The translations under genes and the position numbers were made by a program. Source: Armatimonadaceae bacterium (GTDB lineage Bacteria > Armatimonadota > Armatimonadia > Armatimonadales > Armatimonadaceae). From it: 41,357 bases of DNA. A model generated the notes under the pieces. The model was not told the origin of the DNA. It did not search any database and saw only the letters and a list, made by a program, of their open reading frames with translations. The stretch covers positions 46,669-88,025 of the forward strand of contig JAUJOK010000003.1 in assembly GCA_030447685.1 (NCBI GenBank). The letters run 5' to 3'. Of the stretch, positions 8,774-16,869 are shown piece after piece. The number at the start of each line of letters is the position of its first letter. Within the stretch, counting starts at the first letter, position 1.

Positions 8774-10597
8774 TTGCTGTTTCTCCGCCGTCCTGCCGCT
8801 GCCACTGCGGTGGCTGCCGTAGTCTCCTTGCTTAGCATACCCGTTTTCGCTCAAAATTCCCCGGTCACGCCCGCGCTTTCTTCCTCCGCCGCCACCGCCG
8901 AGCAGCGCCGCGTGCTGGACATCGAAAAGCTGCGTGCCGTGCCCGCAGGCCGCGCGCCCAACGATGTGCCCACCTGTGATGTGCTGGTGATGGGCGGCGG
9001 TCTGGGCGGTGTCGCCGCCGCCGAGGCGCTCGCGCGGCAGGGAGTTTCCGTTATACTGGTCGAGCCGACCTCGAAGCTGGGCGGGCAGCTTACCGCGCAG
9101 GGGGTGGCGACCCCGGACGAAAACCGATTTATCGAGCAGGAGCGCGGCGGCCCCGGCTCGCGCAGTTATCGCGAACTTCGGGAGCAGGCGCGCGCCTATT
9201 ATGCCACTCAGCCGGGAATCGTGCCGGGGCGGGCGCAGAATGTGGGGCAGCCCTGGGTAAGCCGCGTTTCCGCCGAGCCTGCCGTCTGGGAGCAGGCGAT
9301 CCGGGAGCGCCTTGCGCCGCTCCAGGGGCCGCGCGGCATCCGGCGTATCCTCCTTCGCAGCCAGATCGTCGAGGTTCGCCGCTTTCCCGGCAACGGCAGG
9401 TTCTCCTATGCCGACGTTGTCGATCTGGACAGCGGGCGTATCACCCGTATCGGCGCGCAGTTTTTTCTGGACGCGACGGAGATGGGCGATGGCCTGGCGC
9501 TGGCAGGCGCGCCGTGGACCGTGGGACAGGAACCCCGAAGCGCGTTTAACGAGCCGCACGCTCCGGAAGAAGCGCACCCGGAATGGATACAAAGCCTGAC
9601 CTACTGCTTCGCCGTGCGCTGGACGCCGGAAGCGCCGCGAACGACCCGCTTCATCGTTGAAAAACCGGCGGAGTATGATTATTTCAAGTCGCTGGGCGAA
9701 TACACGCTGGACTATGTCTACTCGGATGCGCGCGGGGTCGTGCCGTATAAGGTGTTCGCGCGCGCGCCGGGCGCGGGCGGGCCGTTCTGGACCTATCGCC
9801 GCCTGATCGCCGCCTCCAGCTTCAAGGAGAATCCGGCCTATGCCAGTGACCTGTCGCTGATCAACTGGCGCGGCAACGATTTCCATGAGGAGAACCCTAT
9901 CGGCAAGACGGTGGACGAGCAGATACGCATCCTGCAGCGGGCGAAGGCGTTCGCGCAGGGGTTCCTGTACTGGCTGCAAACCGAGTGCCCGCGTGACGAC
10001 GGCAGCGGTATCGGCTACCCGGAGATGCAGCTTGACCGGGCGGCGATGGGCAGCGAGGACGGCTTCGCCGCGCATCCCTATATCCGCGAATCCCGCCGCC
10101 TGCTGTCCGAGTTCATTCTGACGGAAAACCATCTGGTCGCCAGTCCGGCCTCGCCGGAGCAGAAGACCGGCGAGGCGTTCTTCGATTCCGTCGGCATCGC
10201 CCTGTACGCCATCGACATCCACCCGGCGAAGGGCGAGCCGCCCCTGCTCGCGCCCGCCCTTCCCTACCACCTGCCGCTCGGAGCCTTTATTCCGCGCCCC
10301 GGAGATGGCCCGCCCAACGTGCTGCCCGCCGCCAAGAACTTCGGCGCGACCCGCCTGGCGCTCGCTTCAGCCCGCATGCACCCGACCGAATGGCTGGCGG
10401 GCGAGATCGCCGGTCATCTGGCGGCGTTCTGTCTGCGCGATCTGCGTGACCCGGCCCAGCGGCGTCTGGAGCCGACCGAGGTCCGCAACACGCCCGACCT
10501 TCTTTCTGCCTTTCAGGACCGGCTGCGCGCAGGCGGCATTACCACGCATTGGAGCGATGCGCTCACGGAACCTCCACCGTCGCCGCCGCCTCGATGA
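8774..10597 (+). CDS. Secreted FAD-dependent oxidoreductase
   Basis: The start is a TTG at 8774, placed seven bases after AAAGGAAG and giving a clean signal peptide (LLFLRRPAAATAVAAVVSLL, cleavage near VFA-QN). A TATACT -10-like hexamer at 8745-8750 may belong to its promoter. A dinucleotide-binding fold follows at about 70-105: CDVLVMGGGLGGVAAAEALA, then an acidic strand end (VILVEPTS) and KLGGQLTAQGV, typical of the FAD-dependent oxidoreductase family PF12831. The middle contains W-T-Y-R-R and E-N-H-L-x-A-S-like motifs common in the family, and the C-terminal ARMHPTEWLAGEIAGHLAAF helix is also characteristic. The length of 607 residues is usual. Substrate unknown; homologues are often linked to polysaccharide degradation loci, which fits export but is not shown by the neighbours here. 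Confidence 0.88.
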   Translation: MLFLRRPAAATAVAAVVSLLSIPVFAQNSPVTPALSSSAATAEQRRVLDIEKLRAVPAGRAPNDVPTCDVLVMGGGLGGVAAAEALARQGVSVILVEPTSKLGGQLTAQGVATPDENRFIEQERGGPGSRSYRELREQARAYYATQPGIVPGRAQNVGQPWVSRVSAEPAVWEQAIRERLAPLQGPRGIRRILLRSQIVEVRRFPGNGRFSYADVVDLDSGRITRIGAQFFLDATEMGDGLALAGAPWTVGQEPRSAFNEPHAPEEAHPEWIQSLTYCFAVRWTPEAPRTTRFIVEKPAEYDYFKSLGEYTLDYVYSDARGVVPYKVFARAPGAGGPFWTYRRLIAASSFKENPAYASDLSLINWRGNDFHEENPIGKTVDEQIRILQRAKAFAQGFLYWLQTECPRDDGSGIGYPEMQLDRAAMGSEDGFAAHPYIRESRRLLSEFILTENHLVASPASPEQKTGEAFFDSVGIALYAIDIHPAKGEPPLLAPALPYHLPLGAFIPRPGDGPPNVLPAAKNFGATRLALASARMHPTEWLAGEIAGHLAAFCLRDLRDPAQRRLEPTEVRNTPDLLSAFQDRLRAGGITTHWSDALTEPPPSPPPR

Positions 10598-10671
10598 TTG
10601 GTGGTGGTTTTTATACTGGTGCTATTTCGATAATATTTCCGGGTTTACCGGCGCCGGCGTCGCGGCTTAAT

Positions 10672-10792
10672 CCTATTGGGCCTCTGCCTTTCTCGTGGGT
10701 TGAATTTACTGAGCAGTGGTTGGTAAATAATGTTAACATTCCAATTGGGCCACTGCCTTTCTCGTGCGTTCAATTTACTGAGCAGTGGTTGG
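10672..10792 (+). repeat. Tandem duplication of a 69-base unit upstream of a small gene
   Basis: Two 52-base copies (10672-10723 and 10741-10792) differ at only about four positions and start 69 bases apart. Each contains GCCTTTCTCGTG and ACTGAGCAGTGGTTGG and is followed closely by an ATG. The second copy leads directly into the start of the gene at 10799, so the first looks like a duplicated leader. The preceding 74 bases after the oxidoreductase stop hold a CCGGCGCCGG palindrome and nothing else I can name. Confidence 0.7.
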
Positions 10793-10798
10793 AAAAAA

Positions 10799-11110
10799 AT
10801 GAAAACATTTCACTGGACACCGGCGGATCTCGACGATCCCGCCATCGAGCATTGGATGCTGGAGCGTTTATCGAACGGCCCGGTATACAATACCCATCAC
10901 ATTCTGATTGTCCGTCACAAAGACGGCTCCCCCGCCCGCGTCCTGCATGACACGACGGATTGGCAGCATATCCGCCAGATTGAAGATGCCGTCCGCAACG
11001 CACTTGACCGTTTCACCGCCGGGGAGTTTATGGAGTTCTTCCGGCTCGGCATGACCGCCGCCGCTGCCGCTGCCGCTACCCCTTCGCAGAACAATCTGCA
11101 TCCGGCCTGA
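10799..11110 (+). CDS. Small hypothetical protein
   Basis: This 103-residue product starts MKTFHWTPADLDDPAIEHW. An in-frame ATG at 10730 would add 23 residues encoded entirely by the upstream duplication, so the ATG at 10799 is preferred, although neither has a strong ribosome site. The protein is soluble, with a central segment (HHILIVRHKDGSPARVLHD) that looks like a short beta hairpin and a helix (IEDAVRNALDRFTAGEFMEF), ending in an alanine run. No family recognised. A strong terminator follows 46 bases later. Confidence 0.7.
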   Translation: MKTFHWTPADLDDPAIEHWMLERLSNGPVYNTHHILIVRHKDGSPARVLHDTTDWQHIRQIEDAVRNALDRFTAGEFMEFFRLGMTAAAAAAATPSQNNLHPA

Positions 11111-11156
11111 AAGCGCACCACGCCGCGCTTCGTGGGAAGGGCATAGATCATCTGTC

Positions 11157-11182
11157 AGCCCCGTTTACGGGGCTTTTCTTTT
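11157..11182 (+). terminator. Rho-independent terminator
   Basis: AGCCCCG / CGGGGCT seven-base stem with a TTTA loop followed by TTTCTTTT. It closes the transcript of the small gene ending at 11110 and separates it from the TetR promoter. Confidence 0.88.
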
Positions 11183-11211
11183 CGGCACCGCCCGTTCCTT
11201 CAGACAGTGGG

Positions 11212-11240
11212 TTGACAGCGCTTCCGCAAACCGGTACAAT
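11212..11240 (+). promoter_or_regulatory. Sigma-70-type promoter of the TetR gene
   Basis: TTGACA at 11212-11217, a 17-base spacer and TACAAT at 11235-11240: near-consensus for the housekeeping sigma factor. Transcription would begin near 11247, which excludes the ATG at 11241 as the start of the downstream protein and supports the GTG at 11280. Confidence 0.8.
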
Positions 11241-11267
11241 ATGACTGGATTCGTTTTCTGGTCATAT
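11239..11267. promoter_or_regulatory. Probable TetR operator overlapping the -10 and start site
   Basis: ATATGAC at 11239-11245 and its exact reverse complement GTCATAT at 11261-11267, with a 15-base centre. It covers the end of the -10, the predicted start site and the bases before the ribosome site of the TetR gene, which is the usual place for an autoregulatory operator of this family. The binding itself is inferred. Confidence 0.6.
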
Positions 11268-11279
11268 AGGAGGAGCGAC

Positions 11280-11948
11280 GTGGCAGGCGCAATCAGGGGT
11301 CGAGCGGCGCGCGGCGCGGCGGAAGCCGGGCAGCGGCAAAATTCGGCGGAAGCACGGCAGGCCATCCTGGACGCTGCCCGGCTGCGGTTCCTTCACTACG
11401 GCTACAAGAAGACGACAATTGATGAGATCGCGGCGGACGCGGGCGTCGGCAAAGGCACCGTGTATCTGCACTTCGAGGGCAAGGACGAGATCATGCTGAC
11501 GCTCGTTCTTCTGGTGAAGCGTAACATTACGGAGCAGATGCGGGCGGTCGCCGCAGCGGTGGCTTCACCCGAAGACAAGGTGCGGCGGGTCATTCTGACA
11601 TTGATCTCTTCGGTCTATGAGGCCTGCACCGCCAGCGCGCATGGAAACGAGCTGGTGGACGAACTGCATCTTCAGCTTCGCAGCCATCCGGAGTTTCAAG
11701 AGCGCTTTACGCAGGAGATGCAGGCGCAGTATGAGGTGCTTGCGGGCGTACTGCACGAAGGCTCCAGGCAGGGCGTCTTCGCAGTGACGGACCGGGAAAA
11801 AACGGCGCATCTCTTGCTGATGGCCTTTTCTTCATTCTTTCCGCCGTATATCTGCCCCGGCAATCCCGCTCCTCGCTCCCGTGCGGAATTGGAAGCAGGC
11901 GCGCTGGAAATGGTGGACTTCCTGATGCGCGGCCTCAAGCAGCGATAG
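11280..11948 (+). CDS. TetR/AcrR-family transcriptional regulator
   Basis: The start is a GTG at 11280, seven bases after AGGAGGA. The product has 222 residues. A basic N-terminal tail is followed by the TetR helix-turn-helix: AILDAARLRFLHYGYKKTTI, then DEIAADAGVGKGTVYLHFEG and KDEIM, at about residues 28-75. The remaining helices form the ligand and dimerisation domain, which is not similar to one I can name. TetR proteins normally repress their own gene and nearby targets until a small ligand binds. The promoter and inverted repeat directly upstream fit autoregulation. No efflux pump or other obvious target is adjacent, and the next gene is an ECF sigma factor on the same strand 83 bases downstream. 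Confidence 0.9.
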   Translation: MAGAIRGRAARGAAEAGQRQNSAEARQAILDAARLRFLHYGYKKTTIDEIAADAGVGKGTVYLHFEGKDEIMLTLVLLVKRNITEQMRAVAAAVASPEDKVRRVILTLISSVYEACTASAHGNELVDELHLQLRSHPEFQERFTQEMQAQYEVLAGVLHEGSRQGVFAVTDREKTAHLLLMAFSSFFPPYICPGNPAPRSRAELEAGALEMVDFLMRGLKQR

Positions 11949-12031
11949 ATTCGTTTTGACTGACTAAAAAACCGTTTCGGTCACTTTTAACCATAGCAAG
12001 CGGTGATTCGATACAGGAACCGAGGGATGCA

Positions 12032-12634
12032 ATGACTACCCGCATGACGAATGCACCTATGGAAACAACACAATTTGAAACCCTGATCCTGCCGCATGAG
12101 CCGTCGCTTTACGGAACGGCCTACCAGTTGACGCGCAACTCGTCGGATGCCGAGGACCTGGTTCAGGACACGATGCTGCGCGCTTATACGCGCTTCGATT
12201 CGTTCCGCGAAGACGGTTCGCCGCGCGCCTGGCTGCACACGATCATGCGGAATCTGTATATCAACGGATACCGTAAGCGACGGCGCGAGCCGCAGCAGGT
12301 GTCCTTCGATGCGCTTCAGGAGGCGTCGCCCGCCGCCGTCATGCCGATTCCCGCCCCCGCCGCCACATCGCCGGAGCGTGTTGTCCTTTCCCGCCTGGAA
12401 GAGGCCGCCCTGCTGCGGGCAGTCACGCAGTTGCCGCGCGATTTCCGCGAAGTGGTGCTGCTTGCCGATGTCAACGGGCTGAGCTATCAGGAGATCGCCG
12501 ACCGGCTCCGGGTTCCCGTGGGCACCGTGCGATCCCGCCTGAACCGGGGCCGCAAGCGGGTTCAGCGCGCGCTCTTTTCCTGGCAGGACAATGGGGCGAT
12601 TCCGACGAAGCAGGGGCCTCTGGTACCTGCCTGA
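12032..12634 (+). CDS. ECF-type RNA polymerase sigma factor
   Basis: The 200-residue product starts at an ATG preceded by GAGGGATGCA. Sigma region 2 lies at about 22-92 (LYGTAYQLTRNSSDAEDLVQ, DTMLRAYTRF, WLHTIMRNLYINGYRKRRR) and region 4 at about 128-185 (LLRAVTQLPRDFREVVLLAD, GLSYQEIADRLRVPVGTVRS). There is no region 3, as expected for group IV sigma factors. It directs RNA polymerase to a small regulon. No zinc-binding anti-sigma gene follows; the next gene is another sigma factor, so the partner that controls it is not visible here. The 275 bases after it hold no gene or clear signal. Confidence 0.93.
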   Translation: MTTRMTNAPMETTQFETLILPHEPSLYGTAYQLTRNSSDAEDLVQDTMLRAYTRFDSFREDGSPRAWLHTIMRNLYINGYRKRRREPQQVSFDALQEASPAAVMPIPAPAATSPERVVLSRLEEAALLRAVTQLPRDFREVVLLADVNGLSYQEIADRLRVPVGTVRSRLNRGRKRVQRALFSWQDNGAIPTKQGPLVPA

Positions 12635-12909
12635 GCACGAGATATCCTGCGGTTCGGTTCCTGGAAAAAGCCGCGCCGAGATTCGGGAATAATCCTGAAG
12701 GGTCGGGAGGAAAACGGGGAACTATTCGCGTATAACCATTATTGGAAAGAGCGGGGTGATCTGTTTTCCGCCTGCGGCACCGGCGCTGCGAATACGACGG
12801 AGCAGGATAGTCGCCACTGCTGAGAAGAGCCTTTTCTAATGGCTGCAACGGCGGCAGTCCCCGAAACGTTCGCGCGAGGCGCGGGCAGCAGGATAGAGGG
12901 AGACGAAAC

Positions 12910-14013
12910 ATGGGGAGCGCAACCGGCTCGGTGGCCGCGCCCAATCTCAACGGCACACGCCCTGGCAGGCGCACTGGCAACCGTTCGCAGGAAGCCCACG
13001 GCGGCGGCGGCGAACCGTTTGGAGATACCCGCGATACGCTTGGGGAAACGGAGGTAATGGGTCTGGCGGATGAGGAGTTAACGCCGGGCGACGCGGTGCT
13101 GGCTCTGGATGACGAGAGCGAGATTGCCTACGACGACCTGAGCAAAGACGCAGAAATGCCCACGGCGGAATTTGAAGGGGGAAGCGGGGACGCCAGTCCC
13201 GAGGGCGAAACCCTGCAAATGTGGATGCGTCGCACCAAAAACACGCGTCTGCTTTCCGCCGAGGAAGAGATCGAACTGGCGAACCGCGTGGCGCGCGGCG
13301 ACCAGGAAGCCAAGGATATTTTGACGGAGGCGAATCTGCGCCTGGTCGTTTCCATCGCACGCCGCTATTCCGTGCCCGGAATCGCCCTGGCAGACCTGAT
13401 TCAGGAAGGCAATATCGGCCTGATCCGCGCGGTCGAGAAGTTCGACCCGACACGCGGCTTCCGTTTTTCCACCTACGCCACCTGGTGGATACGCCGGGCC
13501 ATCGCGCGCGCCGTCATCAACCAGGGGCGCACCATTCGCATCCCGGTTTATGTCGCGGAGATGATCCATAAGGTCGTCAAAACGTCCGGCCTGCTGCGCC
13601 AGCAGTTGTCCCGCGAACCGACCATCGATGAAGTCAGCCGCGAGATGGCAGTCACCCCGGACCGGGTGAACGAGATCATGCGGATCGCGATGGAGCCGCT
13701 GTCGCTGGAAACCCCGGTCGGCGACAAGGACTCGGCGCAGCTTGCCGACTTTATCCAGGCGCAGGGGGGCGCGACGCCTTCCGATGTGGCGCTGAATCTG
13801 ATTCGCCGCGAGCAGTTGGATCAGGTGCTCGCCAAGCTGACCGACCGGGAGCGGGACGTGGTGCGAATGCGCTTCGGCCTCGATGACGGATCGCCGCGAA
13901 CTCTGGAAGAGGTCGGGCAGCATTTCCATGTCACCCGCGAGCGCGTGCGCCAGATCGAGCTGCGCGCCCTGAAGAAGCTGCGGCGCATGGGGCCGATGGA
14001 CATCAAAAACTAA
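12910..14013 (+). CDS. Sigma-70 family RNA polymerase sigma factor, SigA/RpoD type
   Basis: The start ATG at 12910 follows AGGGAGACGAAAC. The product has 367 residues. The first 95 are glycine-rich and then acidic and of low complexity, with no recognisable region 1.1. Region 1.2 lies at about 98-130 ([20 protein letters not shown]), region 2 with [20 protein letters not shown] at about 180-200, region 3 at 213-290 and region 4 with [20 protein letters not shown] near 325-345. This is the primary or group 2 class that recognises TTGACA/TATAAT promoters such as the one at 11212. Whether it is the housekeeping factor cannot be decided without the rest of the genome. A strong terminator follows. 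Confidence 0.92.
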   Translation: MGSATGSVAAPNLNGTRPGRRTGNRSQEAHGGGGEPFGDTRDTLGETEVMGLADEELTPGDAVLALDDESEIAYDDLSKDAEMPTAEFEGGSGDASPEGETLQMWMRRTKNTRLLSAEEEIELANRVARGDQEAKDILTEANLRLVVSIARRYSVPGIALADLIQEGNIGLIRAVEKFDPTRGFRFSTYATWWIRRAIARAVINQGRTIRIPVYVAEMIHKVVKTSGLLRQQLSREPTIDEVSREMAVTPDRVNEIMRIAMEPLSLETPVGDKDSAQLADFIQAQGGATPSDVALNLIRREQLDQVLAKLTDRERDVVRMRFGLDDGSPRTLEEVGQHFHVTRERVRQIELRALKKLRRMGPMDIKN

Positions 14014-14040
14014 ACGGCGGCGACGGGAAAGATACAGGAG

Positions 14041-14073
14041 CGGGGACGCCGGGACGCGTCCCCGTTTTGTTTT
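14041..14073 (+). terminator. Rho-independent terminator after the sigma factor gene
   Basis: CGGGGACGC (14041-14049) pairs with GCGTCCCCG (14056-14064), followed by TTTTGTTTT. The T run ends only six bases before the start codon of the next gene. Confidence 0.88.
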
Positions 14074-14079
14074 ACGACC

Positions 14080-15027
14080 ATGAAAATCTTAGTCACGGGA
14101 GCATCGGGCTTTGTCGGCAGGCACACCGTCGCGGCGCTGCTGCGGGCAGGGCATGAAGTCGTCGGGATGAGCCGGGAGACGCCCCCGGAGGAACGGCGGG
14201 TGCCCGGCGCGGCCTATGTGACCGGGGATGTGACAAGCGCCGCCACGCTGACGCCGGATACCTTTGCCGGATGCGATGCCGTGGTGCATCTGGTGGGCAT
14301 TATTCAGGAGGTTCGCGGCCAGGGGCAGACATTTGAAACCGTCCACGTTCAGGGCACGAAAAATATACTCGCCGCCGCAAAGGAAGCCGGTATCGCAGGC
14401 CGCTTCGTCTACCTGAGCGCGCTCGGTTCGACGGCGGACGCTCCATCCCGCTATTCCCAAACAAAGGCGGCGGCGGAGCAGGCCGTGCGGGAAAGCGGCA
14501 TCCCCTTCACCCTCTTTCGGCCCTCGATAATCCTCGGCCCCGACGGCGACTTTGTGCGCCAGATGGAAGCCCTGCTGAAAAAGCCCCCCGGAGCGCCGTT
14601 CCCGCCGCCCTTCGTCCCTGTGCCGGGCAGTGGCGCGAACCGCTTTCAGCCGCTCTGGGTCGGCGATCTGACCGCCTGTATCGTTCGCTGCCTTACCGAT
14701 CCAGCGACGGTAAACCAGACCTACGAGATCGGCGGGGAAACGACGGTGACGTTCAATACGCTGCTTCAGGCGTTCGGGCGGCATCTGGGAATCAAGAAAC
14801 CGCTGCTGCATGTGCCGATGCCGCTGATGTTCGCGGCGGCATCGGTTTTGCAAACGCTTCTGCCCCGCCCGCCGGTCACGACCGATCAGCTTTTGAACCT
14901 GATGCGCGATAATACGTGCGACAACGGCCCGGCGCAGGCAGCATTCGGCATCGCTCCTTTGCCCTTCGAGCAGACACTTGCGAAGGTTTATGCGCGGACG
15001 GAAGCTATGACTTCTCCCCGCCCATAA
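14080..15027 (+). CDS. NAD(P)-dependent epimerase/dehydratase, NDUFA9-like
   Basis: The 315-residue product is an extended short-chain dehydrogenase. The cofactor loop GASGFVG is at residues 7-13, CDAVVHLVGIIQE near 65-77 and the catalytic-type YSQTK near 125-129. The lack of sugar-epimerase signatures and the overall form (GRFVYLSALG, FTLFRPSIILGPDGDFV, PLWVGDLTACIVRCL) match the complex I NDUFA9-like subfamily of atypical SDRs. Those proteins bind NADPH and often act in lipid or quinone metabolism or as chaperones; the reaction here is unknown. There is no ribosome site, because the start lies directly behind the upstream terminator. The last 23 bases overlap the convergent glycosyltransferase gene. 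Confidence 0.88.
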   Translation: MKILVTGASGFVGRHTVAALLRAGHEVVGMSRETPPEERRVPGAAYVTGDVTSAATLTPDTFAGCDAVVHLVGIIQEVRGQGQTFETVHVQGTKNILAAAKEAGIAGRFVYLSALGSTADAPSRYSQTKAAAEQAVRESGIPFTLFRPSIILGPDGDFVRQMEALLKKPPGAPFPPPFVPVPGSGANRFQPLWVGDLTACIVRCLTDPATVNQTYEIGGETTVTFNTLLQAFGRHLGIKKPLLHVPMPLMFAAASVLQTLLPRPPVTTDQLLNLMRDNTCDNGPAQAAFGIAPLPFEQTLAKVYARTEAMTSPRP

Positions 15028-16381
15028 GCTTGTCCAGACCGAGTGGAAAGAGATTCGCGCCCCGCTCGTCACTGCTGGTGTGGGCCGGCCCGGCGGGATT
15101 CACCGCCACCGAGTCCCCCTCCTGCACGCCTCCCAGGTCCTCCTGAGCCGAACCCGGCAAAAACGCCATCACTTCATCGCCGTCGCCGGTATCCACCACG
15201 CCCACGCCGCGCGAGCCGGAATACCAGCGCACATGCCCCACCGCCATGTTGCCGCCCGTGCTGCTTTCAGGCGTGGAATCGGGCGAACAGCTCAGATTGC
15301 GCGCCACCGCCTCATCGAGCAGGTCACGCATGCGGCTGACGATGCTGTCCCAGGTCTGCGCCTGCGCGTGCTTCTCCCCCGCCGCAAGCCGCGCCGCATT
15401 GTCCCCGGACACGGCGGCTTCACAGGCGGACACAAACTCGGCAGGCGTTGCGGCAATGCGCGCCGCATCTGCATAGTTATCCACAATGTCCTGAATCGGC
15501 GTCGCCACCACCGGTCTGCGCGCCGCAAAATACTCCAGCGTCTTGGTCGGCGACAGGTAGCGGGTCGCGTCACTTAAGGTAAACGGAACCAGCGCCACGT
15601 CACAGCCCTTCAGGTATCCCGGCAGGTCGTCATAACCACGCTGACCCGTGTAGTGGATGTTAGGGCGGCGCAGCAGGTCGGCTTCGGTGATCTTTGCCAG
15701 CGGCCCGACCATCACGATATTCCAGTCGGGATGGGCATCGGCGACAGCGGCCAGATTGTCCCAGCCCATCCGCTCATCGATCACCCCGTAGTACAGCAGA
15801 CGCGGAGACGATAACGCCGCCATGTCCGGGGGCACCGGCGTATCCTGTTCCAGCGCCTTCTGGAAGTGTGCGACATCGACGCCCGAGTTGAACAGATGAA
15901 GACGCATCAGTTCGTCTTCCTTCTGCCGGATGCCTTCGGGCGCTCCCTTGAAGGCGGCAAGCTCATCCATACAGTCGTAGCAAACGGCGACGGGGTCATA
16001 CCAGGCAGCGGCCTCGACCGACATGGGCGTGTAGAACCAGTGAACCATCCGCTGCCAACCCAGAGTCGGATAAAGCGCATCCAGCAGGCGCTTCGCCGCC
16101 ACAGCGTTCCTTTTGTCGGTTTCGACGTCCCGGTCTTTGTCACCGACATGCGGGTACAATATGGGCCGCGCCACAGTCAATGTCTCGGACACCGGCGTTA
16201 TCTGCAGGCGCGGCTCGGTCTCCCCCTCCGGCAGCGGCACAGGCGCATCCAGGAAGACGACGGGATGAAAAGAAGACAGGCGGCTCATGATGTGCTGGGG
16301 CCGCTGCCAGACAAAATCCCAGCGCAGATGGCAGTGCACCATGATGCCATATTCGGGAAAGTTGGCTTGGTTATCGGTCAT
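15005..16381 (-). CDS. GT4-like glycosyltransferase with cold-shock-like C-terminal domain
   Basis: The product has 458 residues. The N-terminus IMVHCHLRWDFVWQRPQHIM is typical of TuaH-like glycosyltransferases of cell-envelope polysaccharides. The second Rossmann domain shows LLYYGVIDERMGWDNLAAVA, NIVMVGPLAK, NIHYTGQRGYDDLPGYLKGC and YLSPTKTLEYFAARRPVVAT, the nucleotide-sugar side. Between KEDELM and RLHLFNSGVDVAHF the usual A-D-x-V-x-x-x-S-x-x-L-x-x-x-K linker between the two domains is missing, roughly 20-25 residues, in frame. After residue 375 a segment of about 50 residues (GHVRWYSGSRGVGVVDTGDG ... EGDSVAVNP) looks like a cold-shock-type beta barrel, without the aromatic RNP residues. 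It sits at the end of the surface-gene run and probably decorates a surface polymer (inference). Confidence 0.82.
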   Translation of the reverse strand: MTDNQANFPEYGIMVHCHLRWDFVWQRPQHIMSRLSSFHPVVFLDAPVPLPEGETEPRLQITPVSETLTVARPILYPHVGDKDRDVETDKRNAVAAKRLLDALYPTLGWQRMVHWFYTPMSVEAAAWYDPVAVCYDCMDELAAFKGAPEGIRQKEDELMRLHLFNSGVDVAHFQKALEQDTPVPPDMAALSSPRLLYYGVIDERMGWDNLAAVADAHPDWNIVMVGPLAKITEADLLRRPNIHYTGQRGYDDLPGYLKGCDVALVPFTLSDATRYLSPTKTLEYFAARRPVVATPIQDIVDNYADAARIAATPAEFVSACEAAVSGDNAARLAAGEKHAQAQTWDSIVSRMRDLLDEAVARNLSCSPDSTPESSTGGNMAVGHVRWYSGSRGVGVVDTGDGDEVMAFLPGSAQEDLGGVQEGDSVAVNPAGPAHTSSDERGANLFPLGLDKLMGGEKS

Positions 16382-16409
16382 TAAGCTGCTTCGCTTCCTG
16401 AAAGGACTG

Positions 16410-16433
16410 GGAAAGCGCCGCGTGGCGCTTTCC
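16410..16433. other. Hairpin between the small acidic gene and the glycosyltransferase gene
   Basis: A perfect ten-base inverted repeat, GGAAAGCGCC / GGCGCTTTCC, with a four-base loop. No T run follows on either strand. It lies 29 bases before the glycosyltransferase start and 34 bases after the small gene, so it could attenuate or stabilise the message. Confidence 0.6.
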
Positions 16434-16466
16434 GTCCGCCTATTCGTGATACTTTACGGCCTTTTA

Positions 16467-16712
16467 TTATCCCGTTCCGCCTATCGAAGCGTCCGATGCC
16501 ATGGTCGAGTCGTTCACGTCGCTGCCGACAATATCGCCGGAATTGCCTTCAGGACTCAAAACGTCCGCGAAGTCCTCCTCAGTGGGGCGGCGGATCATTC
16601 TCTTCGTCAAGTCTTCCTCCAGCGCCTCATCGCCGGGGCGAGCTTCGGGAAACAGTATCGTGTCCGGTCTTGCGCTTGTGGTGGTACCGGGCCGCATATC
16701 GCTTTCGGGCAT
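16467..16712 (-). CDS. Small acidic hypothetical protein
   Basis: The start ATG at 16712 is chosen because AAAGGAGG lies six bases upstream; a longer frame reaching back to 16940 overlaps the gene before it and has no such site. The 81-residue product (MPESDMRPGTTTSARPDTIL ...) is acidic, without a signal peptide, membrane segment or cysteine. It has one possible helix (DEALEEDLTKRMIRRPTEED) and a Gly/Ser/Asp-rich tail. No family recognised. It is encoded between the LptD-like barrel and the glycosyltransferase on the same strand, so it may be co-transcribed with either. Confidence 0.7.
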   Translation of the reverse strand: MPESDMRPGTTTSARPDTILFPEARPGDEALEEDLTKRMIRRPTEEDFADVLSPEGNSGDIVGSDVNDSTMASDASIGGTG

Positions 16713-16869
16713 AGCTGCCTCCTTTCGCGTTTCCTGAAAAGACGAAAAGCCGGTGTCGCCGCCGCAGGCGCGTGCAGACCACAGCTTTTTGGGGAACGCA
16801 GTTTTCTTTACCCCCGGCCATACGGCGGTAAAACGCCGCAAGCAGCAGCCGCCGCCGATGCCACGGCGT

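Noticed and set aside
8660..10270. 536-residue minus-strand frame
   Set aside because: Antisense shadow of the FAD oxidoreductase gene; composition biased and no motif.
13078..13929. 283-residue minus-strand frame
   Set aside because: Antisense shadow of the SigA-type gene.
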